Assembly (NCBI GenBank): GCA_023678885.1
Contig: CM042962.1
Span: 20,040,336-20,104,335 of the forward strand
Origin: Pogostemon cablin
Lineage: Eukaryota; Streptophyta; Magnoliopsida; Lamiales; Lamiaceae
DNA: 64,000 nucleotides
Direction: 5' to 3'
Numbering within the stretch: the stretch's first letter is position 1; every line of letters begins with the position of its first letter. Below the pieces are notes generated by a model. That model did no database searches, was not told the origin of the DNA, and was given only the letters and a program-made list of their open reading frames with translations. A program made the position numbers and the translations under genes. Shown here in pieces: positions 33,786-46,436 of this stretch.

Positions 33786-35621
33786 TGATCGGTGTCATTT
33801 TCACCTAAATTTTAGTATCTCTTTATTATGTATTTTTGTGCATTTTATTCATTTTGTATATCATTTGGTGGTGTTATATGAAGATATGGAGATGTGTGCT
33901 TTGAAATGATAAATGTGTGATTTTTATGATTAAGTGCCTTAAATTGTGATATATTTGTGAATATTTAGAGGATTGGTGCTTTGGTATAATTTGTCTGATT
34001 TTCAGGTGAAAATAGATTCTAGACACGATAAAGAAGATGTGGGAAAAACGGATCTCAATTTGGAGTTGAAATGAGGGAGAACGAGCCAAAGCAAAATGTT
34101 GAAAAATATACTTTCAACTTGTGTAATTTTTCTATATTTGTGTGGAGCTCAAAACTGGACGTGTAATGCATGATTCGAAAGCCACGGAAGAGAGGATCGC
34201 ATGAGCGTAAGAATCACTCGAATTGGAGTCCAAATGAAAAAGTTATACGCGAAACAGTGAGACTGCAATACACGCGCTACACCTACACGACCAGTGTGCA
34301 CGCACACGATCAGTGTGCCGAACACGCCCCTGTAAGCCAAGGCCGTGCGCGAGCATCCGAAACACCTACACGCCCACCTCCATTGCTGTGTGCAGCACAC
34401 GAGCCGTGTCCGTGCAAAAGTCAGTTTTTTTATGTGCACGTGTTCTAGAAGCTTCTAGGGGGTATAAATACATGTTTTGACTATAACTTACGGGAGGAAT
34501 CATTTTGGATCAGTTTCCACACACACTAGATACCTAAATCACACACATTCATCTCCATCTCTTCCATCCTTCACTTCATCCATCCTACCCACTTGATCTT
34601 CTCAAATCCATCCATTTTTCCATCAATCCACCAATCTAAGAAGGGGAATTCATCATTGGTTGAAGATTTTAGCATGATTAAGGAGGAGGAAGTTCACCAT
34701 TAAAGGGGAGTCTACTTACTTTTATTTTGTTATTCTCTTCATTATTAGGCTCAATTGGAGCAAGCCATGGATTGTATTGATTTTATTATGATATGTAGTG
34801 GCTAGTCCTCATGTGAGGCTAGCAATATATTGAATAGGGATTATGTAGATTTTGCACACCACACGTTTGATGAAATGATTGTTATGAATATTTTCTATCA
34901 TGAATGCTTATTCTCATTTTATGTATGATTTGTGTGATTAAATTCTCTATTCATAGTGTTATGATGGCCATTTGAATATTATGCTTAGTGGTTTAATTGA
35001 ATCATTGATTGCATGAGGTGACTATATTAGTATGTGGAGAGTTTGGTCATAACTTCATGTGCTTAGAATCTCATGATAGGACATTATTGATAATTACTTG
35101 TGAAAGTGTTTGATACGATAATGGGAACCAAGCCAATTTTCACTTGACCATAGAAAGGGAATACTAGGAAAATGTCCCGCCTACTAGAGAAAATTTTTCG
35201 TGATAATATCTCTATACCGGTATATTAATATCCGTAAGTACCTATAGGAAGAGTAAGGATTGGAGACACTCTTTGAGAGCTCTTAATATCATAACATGAT
35301 GACCTTCAATGCATGTGTGTGTGTGAGTCTACGTAAGCCTTATCCACGATGTTGCTTGCCTTACATACTTCTTAGATTGTTCACCTTCATCCATCTTCCA
35401 TCCCATTTGTATATTTTCTATTTTTAATTACTTTCCTAGTTGTCAGTTATTAGTGTTAATCAACCCCCTCTTTTATTGATTAGTCCTTCTAGAGTAAAAC
35501 ATCATTCAAATACGGCTACCCACTTTCGCCCTTGGGTTCGATATTTTTAAATTTTGCACTTGGTCACTATGGTCTACTACATGATAGAGTACACTTGCTC
35601 TAATAAATTTCACGCTTGATC
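33786..35621 (+). repeat. Right LTR (right end approximate)
   Basis: Starts TGATCGGTGTCATTTTCACC directly after the G-rich tract. It has a copy of the cross-element block (34168-34270), a GTGT/ACAC word array (34270-34420), a G-box/heat-shock composite and TATA. A 9-bp perfect inverted repeat (ATTTCACGC, 35607-35615; 35623-35631) lies at the end. Confidence 0.75.
34437..34470 (+). promoter_or_regulatory. G-box + heat shock element + TATA box, right LTR
   Basis: CACGTG at 34437-34442, TTCTAGAAGCTTC at 34443-34455 (perfect TTCnnGAAnnTTC), and TATAAATA at 34463. Same order and spacing as in the left LTR. Confidence 0.7.
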
Positions 35622-35995
35622 GGCGTGAAATTCACTTAGAATTGGCTTAAATTGCATGAATTTAATTAGATTTATTTGGCTTTAATTCAATAATTAAGCA
35701 CGATTTTAATGAAAATACTATTTATTGCTTAATTAGTTTGAGAAAGGTATTTTTATTTATTTTTGCAAAAAAGGGTGATTTTGAAGCAAAAATATATTTT
35801 TGATGTGAAGAGGAAGATGTGGGAGAAAATGATGCTCAATTCAGAGTTAAAACGAGCAAGAGCGGAGCAAAATAAATTGGAATTGAGTATTGGGCTTACC
35901 TAGACACAATTGGGCCTTGGATGGAGCAGTGGGCTTGCACATGGGCTGGAATAGGGCCTGCTGTGCCTCAATAAAAAAGGAGGAAGTGTGGAGGC

Positions 35996-36060
35996 TGGGA
36001 TTCGAACCCTTGACCTCCACGCACATGAGGAGCACATTAGCCGCTGGGTCAGACGCAAAA
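35996..36060 (-). other. tRNA-like segment in an LTR
   Basis: On the minus strand TGACCCAGCGG (36041-36051) is close to an A box and GGTTCGAATCC (35998-36008) is a perfect B box. A second, weaker segment (minus, 36144-36190) has GGTTCGAAAC and an AGCTAAAGG word. No tRNA gene is claimed. Confidence 0.5.
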
Positions 36061-36367
36061 TAGCTTACCAGATAGCGCCCAATATTGATTTAACAAGCTT
36101 CTTGCGCTGAAAATTAAAAGAAGAAAATGGAGTTGAGCAAGTTTCGAACCTCCGACCTTAGCTCGGGCCGGTCCTTTAGCTCATGCTCCGAACCGTCCTG
36201 CCAGCCAATCCTTGCGTTCGGTTCAGCAGCGGTTCACCCTTTAAACCCATTTCCTGGACCGGTTTTGCCCCCAAAATTCACTAAAAAATTCAAAAATTCC
36301 ATCATTGTCCCAAAAAGCTTATGTATCCCACATTGGAAACTCTTCCAAAATTCTTCTCACCCTATAA

Positions 36368-37937
36368 TGATGAGTGTGTAAATTCACTAGTTTTGAGCCT
36401 GGATTCATGTACTTATGGTGTAATTAATGATGGTAATTCGATGTGAATTGCTATACTTGGTGGAAAGTCATGAATCGGGGGTTTACAAGGCTATTTGAGC
36501 TGATTTTTGATGGAAAACGAGTTGGAAGTGATCGGATTCGGAAAGAGAAAGAAACAGGGATGGATTCAACCACGCAGGGGGTGGATTTAACCAAGAAGGA
36601 AGGAGTTCGACCAGCACCTCTGGTCGAACTGAGCTCGGAAAAGTCGAGTTCGACCAAACCACTTGATCAAACCCAAGGCCGAACTAAAAGCCTAAATAGA
36701 AGCAGTGCCGGTTCGATTAGAAAATGTTCAGTTCGACCAACGCTTTGGTCGAATCCGAGATCAGAAGCCAAGTTACAGAGGAGTTCGACCAGGGATTCGA
36801 CCAGCATGGAGGAGTTCGACCAACTTGTTTGGTCGAACCGATGTTCGAAAACTTACCAAATTCATATTTTTACACCTTTAGTGCGTGTGTTTGTTCAAGA
36901 AGCCCATCCTAGGCCCATAAGGAGAGTTTACAAGTATAAAAGAAGAGTTTTTGCAGGAGAATAGGGATCAAGCATTCATCATCCATCCATCACCAAGCCC
37001 TACCATCATCCGAAGGAGTCGAGAGGAGAGGTTTGTCTGGCGAGTCAAGTAAGATCATACCAACTAGCCATGATTATTCTTTGATCAATCATGGGCTGGA
37101 ACCGCTCAGGTAGTTCTAGTGTTATGAAAGTTTTATGAGTTAATTGAATTTCCATATGTAAACTCCGTACAACACTACTTGTGGTTTATTCTATATAAGA
37201 TTGTGTCTTTTTAATTTATACTCACGGTTGTTTTGTGCATCTTTAACTGTTATGTAGAGTCTGAATATATATCTTGGTTATTGATTGAGTGCGTTCACCA
37301 TTAAGCAGGATTGCATATTATAATTCTAAGTGAAGGGATTCTGAAGTCTTATTAGAACTATCTTATATAGATACTTGTTAATTGAATCAAATTCGAGTTT
37401 ATAAGTAGGATAAAGAGTATAACTTTATAGTACCTAAAAAAGAAGATCAAATCGGGTTAGAGTACTAAGTGCACGGGAAATAATTGATTATGATAGTATC
37501 TAGAAAGGGGGTAAAGTATACATCTTGCTATGAGGATATTCACACTTGTCATACACTTGCTTACTTATGTCTATAGAGTACGCTTGTATGGTTTAGTGAT
37601 GCGTCCATAAACCACAAGGTAGAGTCGGACAATAACACATGGAAAGGAAATTAATAAGTAAAACTGGATTACCTCACGAACTACTCTCTTAATTATTTGA
37701 TCACCACCGAAGTTTCTCTAGTTGTTTGTTTAATTACTTTGCTATTTCAATTGATGTTATTTAGTTTAATAAACAAGCCAAATCAATTTTTCCAACATAA
37801 TCTTAATTAAATAGAATATAATTGAATTAATAATAATCCGTCCCTTGGATTCGATAATTACTTGGTCACCTTTCGGAACTACAAATGATATTCTTATACT
37901 TGAGGATTAATTTTGTGTGTTGAGAAAACGCTCATCA
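36368..37937 (+). mobile_element. Solo Athila-like LTR (1570 bp)
   Basis: Runs from TGATGAGTGTG to ACGCTCATCA, flanked by TATAA (36363-36367) and TACAA (37938-37942), a one-mismatch 5-bp duplication. The TATA box (TATAAAAG) is at 36935-36942, and an array of GTTCGACCA/TGGTCGAAC words at 36608-36840. A 173-codon frame (36443-36964) spans the array and resembles the frames in the 12063 element LTRs near its end (HPRPIRRVYKYKR); I treat it as non-genic. Confidence 0.85.
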
Positions 37938-38410
37938 TACAACTATAAATACCCTCATTTGGAAGCCTTACTTACATTCCTTCATCCATTAAACTCAATT
38001 AAATTATATCATTAGATTCAATAGTTGAAGAGAGCTTTTTAACTAAAGATCTCCATAGTTGAGATCCCTCCCCATTTCGGGGTGAGGGATCCATAGTTTT
38101 AAATATTTCTCTAGATTAGAATTTTTATTGTTTTCTGAGAAGGTGGGGACACCAAAGAAAGGATGATCCTCATGGATCTAAAACTTTATTAGGTGAAATC
38201 TAATCCTACTTATTATCTTAATTCGCTTTGGTGGGTGATTGATGCACAATTATGTATCTTGATTGAATTTCCGAATATGATTAGGTTTCGTTTATGAAAT
38301 ATGTATGCATGTTTTAATTTGGGATTAATGCCTTTGATATTAGTGCAAACGTGATTAGGTTATGTATTGTGTATCAACATGTCTTGTTGTGCAAACGTGA
38401 TTAGGTTTGG

Positions 38411-39350
38411 ACTGGAAATATCAGTTGCCAATTTCCACGTTATAAGTCACCCACCGTGCACGTCGTTCCTTCACGGTACCACCATGTTAAGAAACACCGC
38501 TCGCATCGGCAGCCAGTCACCTGCCCAACCGAATCGCCACCGGTGGACACTTCCAGTATATTCAACAACCTGTTGCTAGTCGTCCAGTCTAAACCTGCCG
38601 ATGAAACTATATGCCTGTCGATCAGTTCGATCTGGGAGGAGCAAACCTGATATCTTAATGCCGATCACCGTTCATCCAGCGATTAGGAAGAACCACACCG
38701 TCTGCTGCCGGCAGTCAGACCGACAGCGGCTATCGGTCGCGACACCTTGCTGCAGCCTTTGCTTACCATCCGCGGTGACTGATCCCCTTGCCAAAATCCA
38801 TATGCGTCAATCTGTTTCCAGCCGACCAGAATTTCTGCTAGCAACATGATTCACCACGCCGGGGCCGCGCTCTTGCCGGAGTTCCACCATCATTATGACT
38901 AACCACATGCCAAAGCCACCTGAGTGTGTCCCACCGCCATGTGCCGTTTGCTGAATTGATCACTCACGCCGCCAGTAAAATTCTAGCCATGCCGGCAACC
39001 ATACATGCTCGTGGCCACTCACCAGCTTTGAAATCACCACACGTCTGCCGCTAGTCGGCCACGCTTTCCCAGTCACTAGTCGAGGTGACTTGCCCAGAAA
39101 AACTTGTAGGCTCGACCAGGATACACGCATGGCCTGACCAAAACTAGTGAGACTCGTCTAAAACATCGGCAGACCTGACTGGAAACCACAGCAACCCGCC
39201 TAGAACCTTGTCAAACTCGACCATGCCACCAAGTATGCCTAGTTTTGATGTCGTTAGGTATGATCATGATGCAGTTGAGATTCATCTACCAACGTGCCGT
39301 CGTCCATGTTTCACTTGATCATTGCCTGCAGCCACTTACCCCATCGTGGC
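38411..39350. repeat. GC-rich module, first copy, left part
   Basis: Matches 52091-52920 closely, starting GGAAATATCAG and holding CACCCACCGTGCACGTCGTT. Its right part is 44735-45116, beyond the inserted element. It has ~142 bp (about 38742-38884) missing from the second copy. Open frames on both strands match no family I know. It lies next to a copia LTR in both copies. Confidence 0.75.
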
Positions 39351-41050
39351 TGATCGCTATTTTCTTTTGAAAACATGAATCTCACCCTCAAATATAAGGG
39401 ATCAATTGTAGTTCGCGTGTAACCAAGTTAAATGTCGAACTCAAGGGATAGTGTCAAAGTGACAAATAAATCTAATATGACTATTTCTATTTAAGACAAA
39501 CTCAATTTATGAAAATTAATTATTAAATAATAAAAATAAAATATGATACGCTGGCGAGAAAACAATTTAGCATTCTAAGATAAGAGACTGATAATGCTAA
39601 GGATAATCCAGCTTAACCATGTCACTGATTTATCTAAACCCAAATTAATTACCTGCAGACGTTTATAAGAGGATCGCTAAGCCTAGTTAGACCACCTTGA
39701 TCGGGTAAGAACTAACACTTATAATGAGCTGCAAATCCTAGGATCAATAAGGAATTAACTCTCTCTCCCTCTATAGGTACTTCATTCTAAATTCCATTAA
39801 AGGCTAGAGCACTAGACTTCCCTTTCTAGGTACGCAATTATTAACCCCTTTTATCTCCTTACCAATTACCTAATAATGATGTTTTACCAAGTAATTAATA
39901 TTCCAAATTGATTGTCTAACACTCTTAGGTATTATAGGCCAATCCCCTAAGACTGTCACAAGAAACAACAACTATCTTGCAGAAATAAAGAATCCTATTA
40001 ACTATCAATCAGTGATACCGTTATGAATAATTAAAAGAAATCAAGACTCAAAACACAATAATATGAAGTCTCAAAATATCATCTTCAATAAGGAAATAAA
40101 CAATCTGCAGAGTAAGAAACCCAAGTCTAGGGCAATCAAATCACATAATCAAAACAGTATATAGCCCTAACAATACCAATAAGATACATAGCCCATGGTG
40201 TTACAAGAAACAACCATGTCTATGGAAGAAAGCTTACCCATGAGTCTAAAAACTAGAAAGAATAAAGTAAAGAATAGAAAACTTATTTGTTTGGTTCTCC
40301 TTCTTAAACTTCGTCCTTTCTAAAATTCCCATCTCCAATCAAGTAGAAGAATACTCTCTTGAATCCTCTGCAGATGGTGGATGGCGGATGATGGGTAGAA
40401 GATGAAAGGTGGATATGGTGAACTAGGGTTAAAAACCCTAGGTGATGTAGTGGTGGTAGATTAGGCGGGTTCTCCACGATTTTGTGTGGTGATGAGAATG
40501 TGTATATATAGGTGTGAGAGTGGAATAAAATAAAGAGTAAAATGATGTGGGATCTTGAAAAATCAGGAAAAATATAATTATGGAAGATATGGAGGGATAT
40601 TAAATTAGGAAATAACTTGGCCACCAAGAATATAAGGAAAAGAGGGTAATTTTCGTATATTTTCAGAATTCTCGCCGGCAGCTGCGCGACCTCATGGTTT
40701 TAAACATAACTTCTTCATGCGGATTCCGATTGAAGCGATTATTGTTCTCACGCGATCCTCTCTTCCATAGCTTTCTAATCATGTATCCCACAATCAGTTT
40801 GGACTTCTATAGAAATACAGAAAAATTACGGAATGCAGTCCTCTGCTTTCTTGAAATCTTGCACAAATTCACCCTTCATTCTTATTCAGCATTTTTATCA
40901 TTTTTCCTATCAAATCACAATAAAATATCTTTCAAACACCTTTTAGTCAATAATCATTCAAATTATTAAGATCTGTGTAAATAATAGCAATTAAAGACTC
41001 AAAGAGATATCAAATTGGACCAAAAAATATATGAATTTCCACTCCCATCA
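39351..41050 (-). repeat. 3' LTR (1700 bp)
   Basis: Plus-strand ends TGATCGCTA and CTCCCATCA. A TATATATA box is near 40502 (minus). The block shared with copia LTRs is at about 40665-40840. The minus frame 40304-40627 is shared with the other LTR but looks non-genic. Confidence 0.9.
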
Positions 41051-43030
41051 AACCACTAACTTAAGATGTTGTTCGTCCTCAAATAACGAAACGACAAACC
41101 AAGAGAAATAATGAGATGAAAAATCATGTTCTAAGGGAAATATTAAACATAAACTAAGCCTTCAAATGATGTAATCAATCTTAACTCGGTTCACATAACT
41201 TCAAGTTCAAAAGCATCAATTCATTCAAAACATTCAAGTTAAGATAATTTCTTTGCCAATTCAAGTGCTCAATCCACTTATGCTCACAAGACATATAATG
41301 TAACTCTCACCTCTTGGTGTATAAAGTGTACACCTATTGGGTTATATATATATATATATATATATATATTTGCTCTTAAATTCAATTCAAATGCGTGCGT
41401 AACCATAAGCTTGCCTATTGTCTCAACTCTCCTTTTAATTGTAGCTAGCAAATTATGAATCAAAAATGTATTTTTATTGGGTTGTAATATAGGCTCTTTT
41501 GGTCAAAGTAGGAAAAATATGGATAAGTGACTCAAAACTCGGATCAATCAAGTTGCAGTCCATCTTGATCTTTCATTCTTCCTCATCACTTTTTTTTCAA
41601 GCTCACTCCTCCTTAGCTCTAAATTATTCATTTCTTTCTTCAACCACATTAATGAGAGAATATTTTTCTTCTTTTCTTTCAGCATCAAGGGTATGTGAAC
41701 TACCCTACACATATTTTTTCTTTCTCTCCCTTTATTTTTTTTTCTTTTCAACTCCTTCTTTTCCATTTTTTTCTCTTTTTCAACTCATTAGGATTTTTAT
41801 ATCCTTTTTCTTCTCCTTTCTTCATCATCCTTTTTAACTCAAATATACTCACACTCTTTTTCTAACCTCCTCAACAATTACTCAATTGATCCAAGTAATA
41901 CAAGAAAAAATAAAATACTGATTAAGCTCAAACGGGCTATTCAAAGAATGGATTTTTTAAGGCTCAAAGGGTTGAGTAAGGATTTAATAAATTCAGGTAA
42001 AGTGTATTGAAAAGATGAGCTAAAAATCAAAAGTGGTCTAATATCATTTCCGTAATCCCCTAGACTATTTTCTAATATTCAAAGAGACTCAAAGCAAGTT
42101 CTAGAATACACGCACAAGAATGATACGCTCAAGAATAAAAAATATCATGCATCCATGTAACATGATTTAAAGGCTCAAATCTTACTTGGATTTTTCATAG
42201 AATGAATGGGCACTCTTCAAGGCTACGCATACATCATAACAAGGATGTCAAGAACTTCAAGCACTTAAGAATTAAAGCATGTTCCCCTTATTAATCACAA
42301 TCAACTTCATAGGCAGAAATTAACAGTTCAAAGATCCCCATGAAATTCAGGTCATAGAATTAAAGATCATGCTCCTCACTCATAAGAATTCAAAACTCAC
42401 ATAAAATTTAGAATAAGGAACGAAGTAACCTGATTTCAATCTCCTTCATATCTAGCAAGTTCCTCAAGTTTTCCATCTTGGTCCGGCGTAGGCCTCAGAT
42501 AGAACTCGCTTTGCTACTCCAATACTATTCTCAAACAATAAAGCTCAACACAAAACTCATCATCACAGGATTGATAAGAGATAAAAATATCAGAGACATC
42601 AGAAAATTAAGGATCGAAAAATATCAAAAAGACAAAAATCGATGACTGAGCACCAAGGGACACACAAAAATAAATGAAGACACACAAGATACCGGGATAG
42701 TCGCAAAAAAATTCAAAAGATCGAAATAATTTCAAAAATTCGAAAAAAAATCGACCTCCAAGCATCACACAGAGTGAACATACCTAGGTGCGGATAGAAC
42801 AAGGGAAGAACATCACACCCCCAAACTTAGACGAAAACCTGAGTTGAATCTAAGTTTCAAATGATGTTATTACCTTAAGTGTAAGCATACACCTTGAGTA
42901 TAAATCACCTAGCACAAGACGCAACGAAAACAAACAAAATAAAAGCAATAAAGTTTAACGTCATAAACAAAAAAAATCACAAAAGACTTATAAGTATCTA
43001 ATGCTATCTCAGGCAATGACGCTAAAAACT
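41051..43030 (-). other. Interior of the element, non-coding
   Basis: No gene recognised. From the LTR inward (minus sense reversed) it has a polypurine-type CTTAAGTTAGTGG, the shared word TGTAATATAGGCTCTTTTGG (41482-41501), and GTTTAACGTCA (42953), the reverse of the Athila-type GACGTTAAAC. Confidence 0.7.
43006..43024 (-). promoter_or_regulatory. Primer binding site, degenerate tRNA-Asp type
   Basis: On the minus strand TAGCGTCATTGCCTGAGAT, six bases from the 5' LTR; it differs from TGGCGCCGTTGCC at several bases, so priming may have been weak. Confidence 0.65.
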
Positions 43031-44734
43031 TGATCGCTATTTTTTTTCGAAAACATGAATCTCACCCTCAAGTATAAGGGATCAATTGTAGTACGCGTGT
43101 GACCAAGTTAAATGTAAAACTCAAGGGATAGTGTCAGAGTGACAAATAAATCTAATATGACTATTTCTATTTAAGACAAACTCAATTTATAAAAATTAAT
43201 AATTAAAAAATAAGAATAAATTATGATACGCTGGCGAGAAAACAATTTAGCATTCCAAGATAGGAGACTGATAACGCTAAGGACAATCCAACTTAACCAT
43301 GTGACTGATTTATCTAAACCCAAATTAATTACCTGCAGACGTTTATAAGAGTATCGCTAAGCCTAGTTAGACCACCTTGATCGGGTAAGATCTAACACTT
43401 ATAATGAGCTGCAAATCCAAGGATCGATAAGGAATTAACTCTCTCTCCCTCTATAGGTACTTCATGCTAAATTTCATTAAAGGCTAGAGCACTAGACTTC
43501 CCTTTCTAGGTACACAATTATTAACCCCTTTTGTCTCCTTACCAATTACCTAATAATGATGTTTTACCAAGTAATTAATATTCCAAATTGATTGTCTAAC
43601 ACTCTTAGGTATTATAGGCCAATCCCCTAAGACTGTCACAGGAAACAATAACTATCATGCAGAAATAAAAAATCGTATTAACTATCAATCAGTGATACCG
43701 TCATGAATAATTAAAGAAATCAAGACTCAAAATACAATATGAAGTCTCAAAATATTATCTTCAATAAGAAAATAAACAATCTGCAGAGTAAGAAATCCAA
43801 GTCTAGGACAATCAAATCACATAATCAAAACAGTATATAGCCCTAACAATACCAATAAGATACTTAGCCCATGGTGTTACAAGCAACAACCATGTCTATG
43901 GAAGAAAGCTTACCCATGAGTCTAAAAACTAGAAAGAATAAAGTAAAGAATAGAAAACCTATTTGTTTGGTTCTCCTTCTTCAACTTCGTCCTCTCCAGA
44001 ATTCCAATCTCCGATCATATAGACGAATACTCTCTTGAATCCTCTGCAGATGGTGGATGGCGGATGGCGGATGATGGATAGAAGATGAAAGGTGGATATG
44101 GTGAACTAGGGTTAAAAACCCTAGGTAATGCAGTGGTGGTAGATTTGGCGGGTTCTCCACGATTTTGTGTGGTGATGAGAATGAGTATATATAGGTGTGG
44201 GAGTGGAATAAAATAAGGAGTAAAACGATGTGGGATCTTGAAAAATCAGGAAAAATATAATTATGGAAGATATGGAGGGATATTAAATTAGGAAATAACT
44301 TGGCCACCAAGAATATAAGGAAAAGAGGGTAATTTTCGTATATTTTCGGAATTCTCGCCGGCAGCTGCGCGACCTCACGGTTTTAAACATAACTTCTTCA
44401 TCCGGATTTCGATTGAAGCGATTCTTGCACTCACGCGATCCTCTCTTCTGTAGCTTTCTAACCATATATGACACGATCAGTTTGGACTTCTACAGAAATA
44501 CAGAAAAATCACGTAATGCAGTCCTCTGTTTCATTTGAAACCTTGCACAAATTCACCCTTTATTCTAATTCAGCATTTTTATCATTTTTCCGATCAAAAC
44601 ATAACAAAATACCTCTCAAGCACCTTTTAGTCAATAATCATTCAAAGTATTAAGTTCGGTGCAAATAATAGTAATTAAACACTCAAAGAAGTATCAAATC
44701 GGACCAAAAAATACATGAATTTCCACTCTCATCA
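43031..44734 (-). repeat. 5' LTR (1704 bp)
   Basis: Plus-strand ends TGATCGCTA and CTCTCATCA. Copia-shared block at about 44350-44520. Confidence 0.9.
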
Positions 44735-45116
44735 GTGGCCAACCTCATTCAGAGACGTCAACAGCAGCAGTGGGTATCAGACAGCAACAACGATAGCAAC
44801 CTACAAACCCTAGCCATCATCGACAAACCCGACCTTCAGGCACCATCTGCCATCGTCCCGCCATCGCTGGCCTTGCCTTTCACTTTCACCATCATGTCCC
44901 AACAGCCCCATTCCGACATCCATCATCAGCCAACCATTGCCATTGCCGTGAACGCGTGGGGTGTGGAGTGTGTGTGTGTAAAAGGCATGCATAAAGAAAA
45001 AGGGTTGGAGCAGCCGTGAAAAGGGTTTATACAGATTGCTCAAAATATCAAAACCCAACTTTCATGCGATCATTATTCAAGAATAATTCACATAATTCAC
45101 ACAAACCCTAGTCTAA
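44735..45116. repeat. GC-rich module, first copy, right part
   Basis: Continues 38411-39350 after removal of the inserted element and matches about 52916-53290. It leads directly into a copia LTR. Confidence 0.75.
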
Positions 45117-46436
45117 TGTTAACCGTTAGGGTTCCATACGTTTTTAAATCAACGGAAGCAAGAAATAATAGAAACGTATTACCTTTCACAGGGTATGCTG
45201 AAGATGAAAGATTATAGCCGGTAGCCTGCACAGCCTGACGGTTGTGGCCATAACTTCCTCGTCTGATCTCTGATTCGAGTGATCTATGCACCAAAATGAC
45301 TCTCTCTTCCATGGCTTTCCAATCACACGCATAGTTTGGACTTACACATAATTTTAGAAAAATTGGTGAAGTTGACGGACAGAAATAGCAAACGACCTTT
45401 CGGCCTTCTGTTGTATTCCTAAGCCACGTCTCGACATTGAGTGGGCAATGATTTACGAGACGAACTCATTCTGCAGTCCAACTGTTTCTCATGTGTTTTT
45501 GGGCATGAATCAAATTTTCAGACTGCTGAGATTGGTTATTATATAGGCTACAACAGGGACCAGGAGGAGAAATTAGGGTTTGGGCCTCCCATTGGGCTTA
45601 AACATCCAAGTTTAGCCCAAAACTTATACTTAAGTACAATAATAATAAATCATTCCACTAAAAAAATATTATTGCACTGCCACCCTAATCCCAAATTACA
45701 TGAGTCCGTTAATCTCCCCATGTTTATGATTCAATGCCCATTAATTAATTAAGTTATTGACAATTCCATTAATTAATATATTTACCGAGAGTAGTACCAC
45801 TCAAACTTATTATCATGCCGGAACAAGTCCACCTGCAGGGTTTACATGATAATCATTATGAGCTCCTCAAGGGGACATCATCAACCAATTCCATTAGGAC
45901 ATAGATTCCTTCTACAATCAACATCACACCATAGAGACAGCATCATCTCTTAACTTACTGAGCATATTGATTTAATAATTAAATCTCACCCATTGATGAA
46001 TCAAGGAAATAAATACTGGCTTACGTGTCGACGTTATTGTATAGGGATTAATAGTACGAACAACCATAATAACAGAGATCAAGTTTCATTATATAGTCAG
46101 TATAGATCGAATGATCTCAACACGGTCCTGTTCAATACACAAACTGCACTAGTGTAATTTTATAGTCAAGACACACTAATACCAAATCACACTACAACCA
46201 TCTCGATAGATAGTCCCCGTCTATCTCGGTTGTGATCATCTATTTTTACTTTATAAGGAGCGATAATATGATCTTCCACGTGACACCACACACCACATTA
46301 TCTACAGTATAAAGTAAATGAACTTTTGCAACAACATTATTGCAAACATTTGATCACATGATTCTCATTTCAAATAAATTATATTGTTAAAACATTGTTC
46401 ATATAAAAGGCTAGACTTTCAGTATATAATCCAACA
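45117..46436 (-). repeat. Ty1/copia LTR, copy 1 (1320 bp)
   Basis: Plus-strand ends TGTTAACCG and ATCCAACA. Next to its right end, on the minus strand, lies AGTATAAGTGGGAGAT, a good polypurine tract, so this is a 3' LTR of a minus-strand element. The module joins its left side. It carries the block shared with Athila-like LTRs (45205-45375). Confidence 0.85.

Larger units (their letters stand above)
27422..35621 (+). mobile_element. Athila-like LTR retrotransposon with gag/protease remains
   Basis: Left LTR from TGATTGTTG at 27422, right LTR from TGATCGGTG at 33786. Both go on with the same phrase TCATTTTCACCTAAATTTTA. A tRNA-Asp-type primer site is at 29054, and a G-rich tract precedes 33786. 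The interior carries gag-like and Athila-type protease remains (29268-31215), then ~2.5 kb of non-coding DNA with no pol. The two LTRs are clearly diverged, so the insertion is old, or the parts come from different copies. I could not find matching target duplications. Confidence 0.7.
35632..38410 (+). repeat. Probable LTR of another Athila-like element (start uncertain; split by a solo LTR)
   Basis: With the solo LTR (36368-37937) removed, TTATGTATCCCACATTGG (about 36320) is followed by the TATA box CTATAAATACCC (37942-37953), a plant LTR promoter pattern. The 3' part has a hairpin (GATCCCTC at 38063 with GAGGGATC at 38084) and repeats of GCAAACGTGATTAGGTT (near 38344 and 38392). Its terminal 39 bp are probably at 54765-54803, beyond the copia complex. 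No coding. Confidence 0.45.
39351..44734 (-). mobile_element. Non-autonomous Athila-like element
   Basis: LTRs at 39351-41050 and 43031-44734 are nearly identical, ~1.7 kb each, and flanked by GTGGC (39346-39350, 44735-44739). A degenerate tRNA-Asp-type primer site gives minus orientation. The ~1.98-kb interior has no gag or pol. It is homologous to the interior of the 12063 element (for example around 41466-41560 versus 15430-15560 reversed). The close LTRs indicate a fairly recent insertion. The second module copy at ~52910-52930 shows the undisrupted target. Confidence 0.9.

Noticed and set aside
38367..38849. Plus-strand ORFs in the GC-rich module as a host gene
   Set aside because: Frames are overlapping and differ between the two module copies; no recognisable domain.
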